Of a stretch of DNA of 64,000 nt, positions 1-9,430 are shown one piece after another. The notes under the pieces were generated by a model. That model had not been told where the DNA came from. It did not search any database and was given only the letters and a program-made list of their open reading frames with translations. Each line of letters begins with the position of its first letter. The stretch's first letter is position 1. The DNA comes from Gari tellinella (Eukaryota > Mollusca > Bivalvia > Cardiida > Psammobiidae): contig OV277870.1 of assembly GCA_922989275.2 (NCBI GenBank), positions 32,360,356-32,424,355 of the forward strand. Reading direction: 5' to 3'. The position numbers and the translations under genes are program-made.

Positions 1-280
1 CGACAAGATAAATCGCGAGCCGGCCGGATACTTCTCCAGGGTATACTTCCTCCATGCCCAGGGCTTATCAGTTTTACATAGACTTATATAAACTTATATA
101 GGAAAACCTTTAAAAATCTTCTACTCTGAAACCGTAAGCCCTAGGCCTTTTATATTTGGCATCTAGCTTTGCCTTATGGTCCTCTACCAAAATTGTTCAA
201 ATCATGTCCCCATTGTCCCCATGGTCAAAAATGGCCCTGCCCCGGGGCTTATCAGTTTTACATAGACTTATAATGGAATT
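1..280 (+). mobile_element. Class A Helentron-like element, left part (split by insertion)
   Basis: This is the core of a class A element. It has two units with phrases such as 'CTTATCAGTTTTACATAGAC' and 'TTTGCCTTATGGTCCTCTA'. The same core recurs at 55290-56000. The segment breaks at 280, where a second element begins, and the 3' end of the same outer element resumes at 1869. The left end is beyond the window. Confidence 0.65.
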
Positions 281-1868
281 TTTAGCTCACCTGGCACGAA
301 GTGCCAAGGTGAGCTTTTAGGATTGCTGGATGTCCGTCGTCCGTCCGTCCACAATTGGTTCGTTAACACTCTAGCAGCTACAAATATCATCCAATCTTCA
401 TGAAACTTGATCACAATGTTTGTCTAGTAGAAATCTAGGCCAAGTTCGAATGTAGGTCATGTTGGGTCAAAAACTAGGTCACTAGGTCAAATCATTGAAA
501 AACCTTGTTAACACTCTAGAGGCTACAAATCTCATTTGATCTTGATGAAACTTGATCAGAATGTTTATCTCAATGATATCTAGGTCAAGTTCGAATGTGG
601 GTCATGTCCAGTCAAAAACTAGGTCACTAGGTCAAATCATAGAAAAACCTTGTTAACACTCTAGAGGCTACAAATCTCATTGGATCTTGATGAAACTTGA
701 TCAGAATGTTTGTCTTATTGATATCTAGACTAAGTTCGAATATGGGTCATGTCTGGTCAAAAACTAGGTCACAAGGTCAAATCATAGAAAAACCTTGTTA
801 ACACTCTAGAGGCTACAAATCTCATTGGATCTTGATGACACTTGGTCAGCATGTTTGTCTTATTGATATCTAGGCTAAGTTCGAATATGGGTCATGTCTG
901 GTCAAAAACTAGGTCACAAGGTCAAATCATAGAAAAACCTTGTTAACACTCTAGAGGCTACAAATCTCATTGGATCTTGATGAAACTTGGTCAGAATGTT
1001 TGTCTCATTGATATCTAGGTCAAGTTTGAATATGGGTCATGTCCGGTCAAAAACTAGGTCACTAGGTCAAATCATAGAAAAACCTTGTTAACACTCTAGA
1101 GGCTACAAATCTCATTGGATCTTGATGAAACTTGGTCAGAATGTTTGCGTAATTGATACCAAGGTCAAGTTCGAATATGGATTATGTCCGGTCAAAAACT
1201 AGGTCAATAGGTCAAATTATAGAAAAACCTTGTTAACACTCTAGAGGCTACAAATCTCATTGGATCTTGATGACACTTAGTCAGCATGTTTGTCTTATTG
1301 ATATCTAGGTCCAGTTTGAATATGGGTCATGTCCGGTCAAAAACTAGGTCACTAGGTCAAATCATAGAAAAACCTTGTTAACACTCTAGAGGCTACAAAT
1401 CTCATTTGATCTTGATGAAACTTGGTCAGAATGTTTGCTTAATTGATACCAAGGTCAAGTTCGAATATGGGTTATGTCCGGTCAAAAACTAGGTCACTAG
1501 GTCAAATCATAGAAAAACCTTGTTAACACTCTAGAGGCTACAAATCTCATTGGATCTTGATGACACTTGGTCAGCATGTTTGTCTTAAGTCACTAGGTCA
1601 AATCAAAGAAAAACAGTGTTAACCTTTTGGAAGCTACAAATCTCACTAGATCTGCATGAAATATTGTCAGAATTTTTGCCTACATCAGATCTAGGTCAAA
1701 ATCAAATATGGATTGTGTCCGTTCAAAAACTAGGTCAAATCATAGGAAAATCTTGTTTACACTCTAGAGGTTGATTGTGGGTCATGGCCAGTCATAATCT
1801 AGGTCACTATAGGTCAAGTTTGCCATGGTGTACCAGGTGAGCGATTTAGGGCCATAGTGGCCCTTGTT
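281..1868 (+). mobile_element. Class A Helentron-like (HINE) element with 145-bp array
   Basis: A complete non-autonomous element. At the left is TTTTTAGCTCACCTGG, which forms a hairpin with CCAAGGTGAGC eight bases on. Next comes a CpG-rich GTCCGTCGTCCGTCCGTCC tract, then a 145-bp tandem array, then the matching subterminal repeat CCAGGTGAGCG at 1833. The 3' hairpin GGGCC-atagt-GGCCC is at 1849-1863, followed by TTGTT. No target duplication is visible. It is inserted in a T run of another class A element. No protein is encoded. The sister copy is at 58673-59593. Confidence 0.8.
363..1760 (+). repeat. 145-bp tandem array with DR2 (AGGTCA) sites
   Basis: Unit starts (TTAACACTCTAGAGGCTACA and variants) fall at 363, 508, 653, 798, 943, 1088, 1233, 1378 and 1523, exactly 145 bp apart. 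The units then shorten and decay to about 1760. Each of the first eight units has AGGTCA-NN-AGGTCA at the same place (19-mers starting 471, 616, 761, 906, 1051, 1196, 1341 and 1486). Spacers are CT, CT, CA, CA, CT, AT, CT and CT. Confidence 0.95.
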
Positions 1869-2134
1869 TAAAAAACAATTGCTTCTCTGAAACCATTGTC
1901 TGAATTCAATAATATTTTGAATGAATATTGTTTAAATGACCCTTTCTTAGCACTATTTATATCAATGCCATAGTTTCCCCTTTTGCTCAAATAGTAATAA
2001 TGACAAACAGATTCCGAATTACTTCTTCATGCAACAGTCCACATACATGCAATTACAAACTTCATTTTGCATTGAGTAATATATAACACAATAGTCCTCA
2101 GGTGAGCGATTTAGGGCCGCATGAGGCTCTTGTT
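1869..2134 (+). mobile_element. Class A element, right part (continuation of 1-280)
   Basis: Its 3' end has CCTCAGGTGAGCGATTTAGG, then a GCC..GGC-type stem and CTCTTGTT. The body (…TTCAATAATATTTTGAATG… and …TTACTTCTTCATGCAACAG…) matches 55990-56236 of another copy. There the sequence is continuous with the core seen at 1-280, showing that 281-1868 is a later insertion. Confidence 0.7.
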
Positions 2135-3010
2135 TAAGCATTCACGTGCTTTTAAATATGTTTGCTCGAAGAAGCGCCATTTGAAATTGACCAATGCTAA
2201 TTTCATTTTAACTGAGAATTTGAGATTATTGCACTCCTACAATTTAATTATTTTAAATTATGTAAAGTAGAAATCATACTTAGTTAATAAACAACGATAA
2301 GCATTGGCAAGCAATTATATTTTGTAGATCTAATAAAAATGCGCGGGTAGCTAAACGTGTAAAATAAAAAAGAACCTGGGTAGCGAACTGACAGGCGCGA
2401 ACGCAACTCAGTTGCATAACTTCCCCGGAGTATTGAGTAACCGCTTTAAGCAGTCGCCTGCCTTAAGCACCTACTGCTAACTAAAACAATTTAGTTGACA
2501 TCACAGAGAGGTTTTACCGTATATACCGCTTCTCGTCTTCAAAGAAGACTCACGTTTACGGGATTGAAAATAAATACATGTAATGGTTTTCCCGAGTTTC
2601 ATACACCCCCCCCCCCCCCCCCTTTAATTCTCGTGTTGGGTCGAAACAATTATAACCGAATGCGACCGACATTTTTCAATCTCTTCCCGTACGATTTTCA
2701 ATAAACTTACATTGTGAGCTAAAACACAATATACATAGACTTTTTTTTTTTTATCCTTTATCTATTTTTCTTTAGCAACCTGACTATAAACTTAAGTTTA
2801 ACATAAATAACATGTTTCTGTCTCGGGTATTAAGAGTAGGCTATTACATGTATATTATACTTCATTATGAATTCGAAATATGACTGTATTCCATGTAAGT
2901 TTCTACAATAAAGAAAATGCACATGTGTATGAACAAGTAAGCTGTTGCATATCTTTTCTTGATAATTTTCACCTAAAGCGATTCAGTGACTCCAACTCAT
3001 ACAGGTAGCG
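2135..3010. other. Intergenic or intronic AT-rich stretch, no gene seen
   Basis: No exon or recognisable element was found. It holds a 17-base C run (2606-2622) and a T run near 2741. A short segment at 2441-2515 resembles 8228-8300 (CTTTAAGCAGTC.CCTG and AAAACAATTTAGT). It probably marks an old dispersed repeat. Confidence 0.5.
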
Positions 3011-3090
3011 TCCACGATGATGCCTCGCAATCCGTGATGATGCCATCGCAATCCGTGATGATGCCATCGCAATCAGCGATGACTCCGCCG
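3011..3090 (+). repeat. Short tandem repeat, 21-bp unit
   Basis: About 3.5 copies of TCCGTGATGATGCCATCGCA+A, perfect at 3031-3072 and imperfect on both sides. Being a multiple of 3, it keeps both overlapping frames open, which explains small ORFs there. Confidence 0.85.
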
Positions 3091-3237
3091 CGGAAATATC
3101 CCGTAGGGCAAATTTCTGTCCATGGTAATTTTGTCCACGATGGTCCAAAAAAATTGTCCGTTCTGGAAACCCGCATACATTCAAAAGTGTCCGTGCTGGG
3201 ACCGTGGACATTTTAGAGTCCGCGTGTCCTGTACTGT

Positions 3238-3694
3238 AATGACATATAGGACAAGGTTGAATGTGGGTCATGCCTAGTTAAAAACTAGGTCAAATCTTAG
3301 AAAAACATTGTTAGCACTCTAGAGGGTCCAAATCACAAATTCTTAATGAAATTTGGGTTAAAATGTTTTCATTATTGAAATCTAGGTCACATTCCAATGC
3401 TAACTGTGCAGACACTTATCAAAGGTCTCCTCAAAGAGCTTTCTGATCCGGATCCTCATTGTTTGTATAAGACAAGTGTACTCTTCACAGGTACAATGTA
3501 AGAAACCAGTATACTCAAATTAATGTCACTGAGGATTGAATGAGTTGAGTCAAAATGAAAATTTGTGAATTTAAGAATATAATGTAAGTCATTACCGTAA
3601 ACTAAGCTTTACATTGCAATAATCTCAGGAAATATATTCAATTCAATATATTCAGGTAAGCGATATCAGGGCCATATAGTCCATGGTCCTTGTT
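3238..3694 (+). mobile_element. Degenerate class A element remnant
   Basis: It has phrases of the 145-bp core (ACTCTAGAGG, AAAAACTAGGTCAAATC, GAAATCTAGGTCA). It ends with TTCAGGTAAGCGATATCAGG, a decayed GGGCC/GGTCC stem and TTGTTG. The CpG tract and most units are lost. The middle part (3400-3530) is unrelated sequence, perhaps a nested insertion. Confidence 0.55.
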
Positions 3695-4529
3695 GTTTCA
3701 TTTTGTTTAAATTAGAAAGAATGTCTTCATTATTGTAACATAAATTGATATTCAAAGTTACCTGATGTTTGGATATAACCTTTTCTATTCTGCAACCCTG
3801 TGTATTTTTGCAAACAGTCTAAATTCTGATTAGAGAGGCTTTTGAAGATGTCTTATCAGGGTCTGCAAAATTAATGTACTTTACTTAAATGTTTTTGAAA
3901 TATTTAAAAAAAATCAGCTGTAAAATTCAACATAATTATAAACTGATCATTTTTCAAAAGTGGGGAATAGGGAAAAAATAGCATAAAAAGAGTATGTGAA
4001 TTGAAATTAGAATTGACAGACATCACTTAAATTGTGATAGGTGTAATAACTTTACTTCAAGGGATTAACACTGTAGAATAGCCATTACACAAGTTACATT
4101 GCCGCTTACCTTTAGAGTGCTCACATTTCATAATCAACTCTACTATTGCCTCATAAACAAACACATTACCGTTACTCTGAGAGGGATTGGTGCCTAAAAT
4201 ACAATACAAACAGTGCAGACACTGATCAGAGAGCTCCTTACAGACCATTCTGAGCTAGGTCATCAGCATAGTGTGCATTGATGCATTACAGTATTAGACT
4301 ACATGCCAACTCTGTAAAGATGAGATGAAAGTAAATTAGTAACAGCACTGTGGCAATTATCTAAGTGATTGCCTGTGATTTCTACCATCACATTTATCAT
4401 TGAGGTACTTTTACAAAATTAAATGACTTGCCTGAGTGAAATGAGATTAATCCCCCCTCTGTCTCTCCTATTTGTGATGGAACAGAAACTGTTTATATAC
4501 TTTAATCTCGCCATCCTGTTGTACTACAG
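3695..4529. other. Intronic or intergenic sequence, no gene seen
   Basis: AT-rich single-copy-looking DNA. A segment at 4080-4250 (GTGCAGACACTGATCAGAGA) is loosely similar to 3405-3440 and 27440-27480. This suggests an old dispersed repeat, but the similarity is weak. Confidence 0.35.
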
Positions 4530-5016
4530 TACAGTAAAACATATATATATATCTTTATTTCCTCCATATTGAAGATAACAAAAACATAGATATGTATATA
4601 CAACATGTGACAAACAACAATCAATACAATATACATGAAAAGAAACGAAGTGGGTGTTAATCTAGTAGTAGAAAGGAAAGCATGATAACCATGTTTTAAT
4701 GCATCAACTATACTTCATTTTGTGATAAAGTTTCATATGTTGAGTTCAGTTACATAGTACTACCATAGTGCCAACGGTATTAATTTAGTGAGGTTGTAGG
4801 ATATTCACTTTAAATTACAAACCAAGTACGAAGAAATATGAAACTGACTCCAGCATAGAAACACATGAATGTACAAGCAATTGCATTCGTAAATACCAAT
4901 TGTTACATATGACGCGTCATACGTTTGTTTCATTATGGTCATTATGCAACTTGGACATAATACGACCAATCTTTTCACTGGTGACTCAATACAAGACAGA
5001 CAGTACATACAAAGTA

Positions 5017-5710
5017 TCACGGCATGTCTACTATATCATTGAACTCATGATTAAAGGTACACAATGCTTTGTGCAGATGTTCAAATATCAACACACAACT
5101 AAACATATCACTATGCATTTCAATTACATTTGAAAGTAACGGTAAAGGGACACCATACATGTGCAATTTGTAGAACAAGCCATAGTGCCATACACGGTCA
5201 AAAGCCTGTCTTGCGTCAAGGAAGCAGGCATACAATGTGCTGTCATTCTCTGAACTGTATGAAATTGCCTCCCTTAACATAAATGATGTCATAAATACAG
5301 CTTTTCTTGCATTGAAAACCGCCTTGTAGGCCATGGACATCCATATTAATATCATTCTTTAAGCTGTTAAGCAAAACACTTTCATACAGTTTCAAAATAG
5401 AAGACGATAAAGTAATCGCACGATAATTCTTAGGTTCGTCTTTCGGCTTATATATACCTCCCCCTTTATGTAGGGTAACTATAACTCCCCTTTTTAAGTC
5501 AGTTGGAACATATGATAATTTATACATCATATTAAACAGAGCAGATATATATTCCAACATGACACTGCCGCCATATATCAAGTGCTCATTATAAATGGCA
5601 TCAGCCCCACACATTTTATTTCTCTTAAGTTTTGTTATAAGTATGTTCAAGGTGTCGCAGTCAGTAATGTTATCATTAACTATAAAGCGAATTTGCTTTA
5701 AACTATTCAC
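5017..5710 (-). pseudogene. LINE reverse transcriptase, N-terminal half, frameshifted
   Basis: RT blocks are visible: NKMCGADAIYNEHLIYGG (K..G.D.I), YVPTDLKRGVIVTLHKGGG, KPKNYRAITLSSSILKLYES (NYR.I.L.....K..E) and GLQGGFQ. After a frameshift near 5300 come CFLDARQAFDRVWHYGLFYK (the D....FD.V.H block holding the first catalytic Asp) and YGVPLPLL. The alignment then ends: no PQG or YxDD block is present, and the remaining sequence to 4805 has no RT similarity. Confidence 0.88.
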
Positions 5711-6009
5711 AGTACTAGTTACTTTATCAAAGAAATCTTTATCATAACATAAATGTTAAGTATCAGAATATAACTCAGAGAAATACTTTCCCCACCCTTC
5801 TGCTATATTTACAGGATCACGGACTGTGACACCATCAAACTTTATTTCACATTCCTAGCTGCCCTAAAAACTTTATCGTTTTTCCTAGCATTAAAAAGTC
5901 GCCAAAACAAACCACAGTCTACCCCGGCAGCTCGGTCAATTTCATCGTTCATATCACTTAAGTACTCACTCACTCTATTTCTGTGATGGCGACGAAATTC
6001 ACGTTTCGC

Positions 6010-7155
6010 TTACTTGTAATTTAAGAATGAATGAGAATCAGAAGTGTGAGGTTTGCCATCTGCTTGCCATTCACTCCGCTTAATCCTCATCGCTGCATGA
6101 AGATCTTTCAAAGATTGATCCCAGTAAGGCTTTAAGTAAGAACGATAACAATTGTAGGGGAGATAAGCCTCGGACGCAGCTTTAGTACATTTAACTATAC
6201 AGTTGTAAAGCAAATCTACCTTTTCATGACTAACATATAATGAATTTATGTCTAACTCATGCAATAATAATTGCGACAATTTGGTAGAATAACTGACAAT
6301 GTCTCTGTCATTTACAGTACTCCTTTTAACGGGTTTGAAAGCGTGTTCATTGCAAACGTTCTTATTCTGGGGTACCTGTATAACAAACACAATGGGTCTG
6401 TGTGATGAAACATTTAGACAAGTATTGTCTACAATCGAACAGTTACTAACTAAATCTCCTGACTCGCACGATAGAAGAACATGGTCAATGAAAGACTCGT
6501 GTTTCCCATCGCACGAAACAAAAGTAGAGTTCGCCCCTGTACATGTAGATAACATATCAATCAGACAATGGCTATAAGGTTATTAGTTTCCATAAAAGCT
6601 ATGATTTCGCGACTGCGCATGTCATTTTGCCTTATAAAGGATCTGCCATTTAAATTAGTATTAAAGTCTCCCATAACTACAATTCGACCTTTGTCGGCGT
6701 ATGCATTAACAGTGTCATGTAAAATGCACATCAGATCCCGGTAGTATTGAATAGGGTGGTTCGTACAGAGTAAGTAAACCTGAATAACATATATGAAATT
6801 TTCTTTAGATAATTGTACCTGAACACCGGTTATCCTGTCATTATCTATATCAAGCGGGGATACTTGATCATTTAAACGATTATGCCAAATCAACGCTACC
6901 CCGCCCTTACCAACACGTCTATTGCTAGGTAAAGAAAGGGTAGCGTCGGATTTGCCAAACCCGTTATAGCCAATTTGTATGCAGATCATGACTAAACAAC
7001 CAATGTTCAGAAATGCCACATATATCAATGTTTTTCTCTAGCAATAAATTACTGAGATAAAACGCACTAGACATCAGTCCACTCGCATTCCAAGTACAAA
7101 GATTTAAATGTTGCATGAAATAAAATAAACACAGTACAACAAATGTAATTTTCAT
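6010..7155 (-). pseudogene. LINE ORF2 endonuclease domain and linker, frameshifted
   Basis: Endonuclease/exonuclease/phosphatase-fold motifs appear in order: LNLCTWNASGL (start of domain), DICGISEHWL (catalytic Glu), VVMGDFNTNL (GDFN), FIDHVLLS and SSHRPIVF (a variant of the usual SDHxP). The frame changes near 7000 and near 6560, so the domain is a fossil. The linker ends with AYLPYNCYRSYLKPYWDQSL, typical of the region between endonuclease and RT. Confidence 0.85.
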
Positions 7156-7217
7156 CGAACTGAAAGCAATATATATTCAACTCAAGTGTCGTTACTACTC
7201 AATAAAGATGTGTCAAT

Positions 7218-8215
7218 TCACGTTTTGCCCTTGCGGCTACTTTCTAGCCCGTAAATAGTCCCTGTCATTCGTGCGCACGTGCCTACTATAACTGTTTTTC
7301 GTGTGCCAAGGACGACATTTAATGTTATCTGGCCAAAATCTGGCTCTGATAAAACATTGCAGTTTTCAATTTCTACGCTCACACGCAAAAACACATCAAA
7401 CCCGTTCCTCGGTCTGAATACATTTATTCGATCAACCTTAGGTCCGCCATTGCCCTCGATATAATGTTTGATACATTCCACAGTAATACCCGGCTTAAAT
7501 CTGCCGACATAGAAACGTTTCGTCTTTTTATGAACATGTTGGATAAAGTCATTATAATCAGGTTGCATGCCCGAATAGTCACCCGACTCACGATTCAGAC
7601 TCTTATTCACAGACGTATTAGACCTGTTGCTAACAATTGAGGAGATCGTTTGGTAATCTGTATCACTATGCGCATTGCATTCACTGTATCCCTAATTGTA
7701 ACACTGTTGTTTTTCCGCACTGTATTAGTAGACTGCTTTTAATGGCGTCACTATACAAGGGCTTCAGTTGTGGCTGATTTTTTCCGCGTACAAAGCGAGG
7801 GACGTTTTCAGTCATTGTATGAAACAACTGCTGACTTAACTACCCAAGGCTGAGGGAGCCCCAATTGGCTGAGCAGTTAACGCTTTTCTTTGGTCTGATT
7901 TGGTTTCTGTAGCCCCGGGTTTAATCTCTGCTGACATCTGCAACGATCCAGGCCTTGAATTACTACGTACTGGGCTTGATCCCAGATCATCTGGATGTAG
8001 ATCCGCACTTGCACTTCTAATAGGTTGGCTAAATTGCACCCTTTCTGATCCTTGTTAGGGGTGTGGTTGTTTTGGGAGTTAAGGAGTTTATCTTTCACGC
8101 GTTGTTCATTTCTGCTTAATCTCTTCTCCACAATCTTAGACTGGCTTTCAATTCCGTCATGTGAAATTCTGAGAGAAAGTTCAATCTTGTCACTGTTTGA
8201 ATTAAGCTTTCTGTT
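7218..8215 (-). pseudogene. LINE ORF1-like protein, broken
   Basis: The N-terminal part (8215-7877) is charged and helix-like: KLNSNSDKIELSLRIS, then EKRLSRNEQRVKDKLLN. This is like the coiled-coil region of LINE ORF1 proteins. The C-terminal part (7610-7218) has FYVGRFKPGITVECIKHYI and INVFRPRNGFDVFLRV, like the small RNA-binding fold of such proteins. A stop-rich gap of about 200 bp separates them. The assignment rests mainly on position just upstream of the endonuclease. Confidence 0.6.
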
Positions 8216-8230
8216 TTACTGTCACCTTGC

Positions 8231-8998
8231 TTTAAGCAGTCACCTGTGATAAACTCCTAATTATTAAAACAATTTAGTGGTTTTAATAGGGAGGGTTTAC
8301 TTTATTACCTTTTCACAAACTGGATTTCCTGAAACCCCAAACTGAATAAATGATCTTAATGAGAAAACTTGTTGTAAAGGCAGATGGCTATACTACAGAT
8401 CCAAGACAACAGTGTTGTAAAAGGCTCCAATAGATTGCGTAATATAGTGTGCCTGTATTAAGCCATCACATGTCTTTTCCTGTTAAACATGATTGCAGCA
8501 GTTTTGGTCTGTCACCATATGTATTATCATGCATTACCAGCTGTCATGCCTTAAATATTAACAAAATCACATTGATTGAAATATACAAGGTCGTTTGGAG
8601 TCAGCAAAATGAGTCTATCATTAAATTTTCATAAAAATGGCAAAGTAACAGTAGAATCTAACCACCTATTTGTTAGTGGTTAAGTTTGCAACATAGAACA
8701 CATATTTTATATGCTGCAAATTTTGTCTCATGAGCCAGTCAGATCAGGGCCTGACAGATAAGAGGAAGTAATGTGAACAAATCAAACATTTTCTCAATAT
8801 TGTATGCGTCTTTAATTTTTCAGCACATTTTAAATATCATTCAAATGGTTTCGAAGAGACAATTCTAATGAATAGTAACACCATAGGGTTAAATACAGAG
8901 TTAAAGATTTTGGTTTTTAAAATGCTCCCCTTATTTGGAGCTCTGGTCAGATTGCCGGAAATAGATGGATTGCTTTAGAATACTGATTTACCATACAG
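8231..8998. other. Intron sequence 5' of M13 exon 1
   Basis: No further exon could be recognised. An open stretch near 8350-8430 was considered as an upstream M13 exon but lacks family residues. The region ends in the exon acceptor at 8998. Confidence 0.4.
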
Positions 8999-9085
8999 GT
9001 CAGCACGCCACAGAGACGGAAACATGACACCGGAGCCAGATACAAGAAAATGACCATAAAAAATCTGCAGCAATCTGTGCCAGAG
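8999..9085 (+). CDS. M13 metallopeptidase, internal exon 1 of 5 in window
   Basis: Internal coding exon of an M13 (neprilysin/ECE-type) zinc metallopeptidase, N-terminal helical domain. It is 87 nt, 29 codons, phase 0 at both ends. The acceptor is CATACAG before 8999 and the donor is GTAACA at 9086. The translation begins VSTPQRRKHDTGARYKK and ends NLQQSVPE. It resembles the M13 stretch with the pattern 'PQ-x-RR-D....YKKMTI..LQ' that precedes the conserved '(F/I)xW' segment, and that segment is exactly what the next exon supplies. The ORF starting at the internal ATG (9050) is not a real start; the frame is open through the exon. I could not find the upstream exon, which should end in phase 0. 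The pyrimidine tract at the acceptor is weak. The family call rests on similarity recalled by eye together with phase agreement with four later exons. Confidence 0.85.
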
Positions 9086-9119
9086 GTAACATACAGTCTC
9101 AAAATGTTAATCTTTCCTA

Positions 9120-9346
9120 TTCAACCCATTACTCCAAAGATGGGCATTTTCACACATTTGATTTATGCCACCGCTGAAGAAAATTATAGTTCCAATTTAT
9201 ATATTTATGAATATGTACAATTAGAAGTTATTTCTCTATTATATTCTAGCTGATAGTAACAAAAAGCAGACTTTACTTTCTACCATGGTGCTTTAAAAGG
9301 TCATCTATCTTTATTACTAGAAACTGGCTATGGAGTAAAGAGTTAA
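9120..9346 (+). mobile_element. MITE of the AACCCATTACYCC family
   Basis: The left end CAACCCATTACTCC and right end GGCTATGGAGTAAAGAGTTA are imperfect inverted repeats. The interior has the family phrases ATTTATGAATATG, AAAGCAGACTTTACTTTC and ACTAGAAACTGGC. The element starts only about 35 bp after the exon donor at 9086. Relatives are at 18907-19150, 25765-26175 and 46496-46630. Confidence 0.7.
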
Positions 9347-9430
9347 TCTGGTTCATTTAAATTGTTTGATGCTGGTTTGTGATATAGTGTAAACCTATAT
9401 CATTATTCAATTATGATTTATATATAGTTT

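Larger units (their letters stand above)
4530..8230 (-). mobile_element. Decayed non-LTR (LINE) retrotransposon
   Basis: Read on the minus strand, it has an ORF1-like part (8215 to 7218), an apurinic-type endonuclease (7155 to about 6350), a linker (to about 6010) and the N-terminal half of a reverse transcriptase (5710 to about 5040). It ends with AATAAA and a TA-rich tail near 4560-4540. Frames are broken by stops and shifts. The RT part with the YxDD motif is missing, so there was an internal deletion before the 3' tail. The clade was not determined; the CR1/Jockey-like group is a guess. Confidence 0.85.

Noticed and set aside
363..1590. Regular direct repeats that could be mistaken for a CRISPR-like array
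   Set aside because: The units are full-length near-identical 145-bp monomers without unique spacers, in an intron-rich animal-type sequence with terminal hairpins of a mobile element.
2495..2704. Plus-strand ORF of 69 residues with a proline run
   Set aside because: The prolines come from a 17-base C run. There is no other coding evidence.
6299..6577. Plus-strand ORF of 92 residues
   Set aside because: It is the antisense shadow of the LINE endonuclease/linker region on the minus strand.
8350..8432. Possible upstream M13 exon (MILMRKLVVKADGYTTDPRQ)
   Set aside because: It lacks the conserved residues expected before exon 1, and no good acceptor or donor pair was found.
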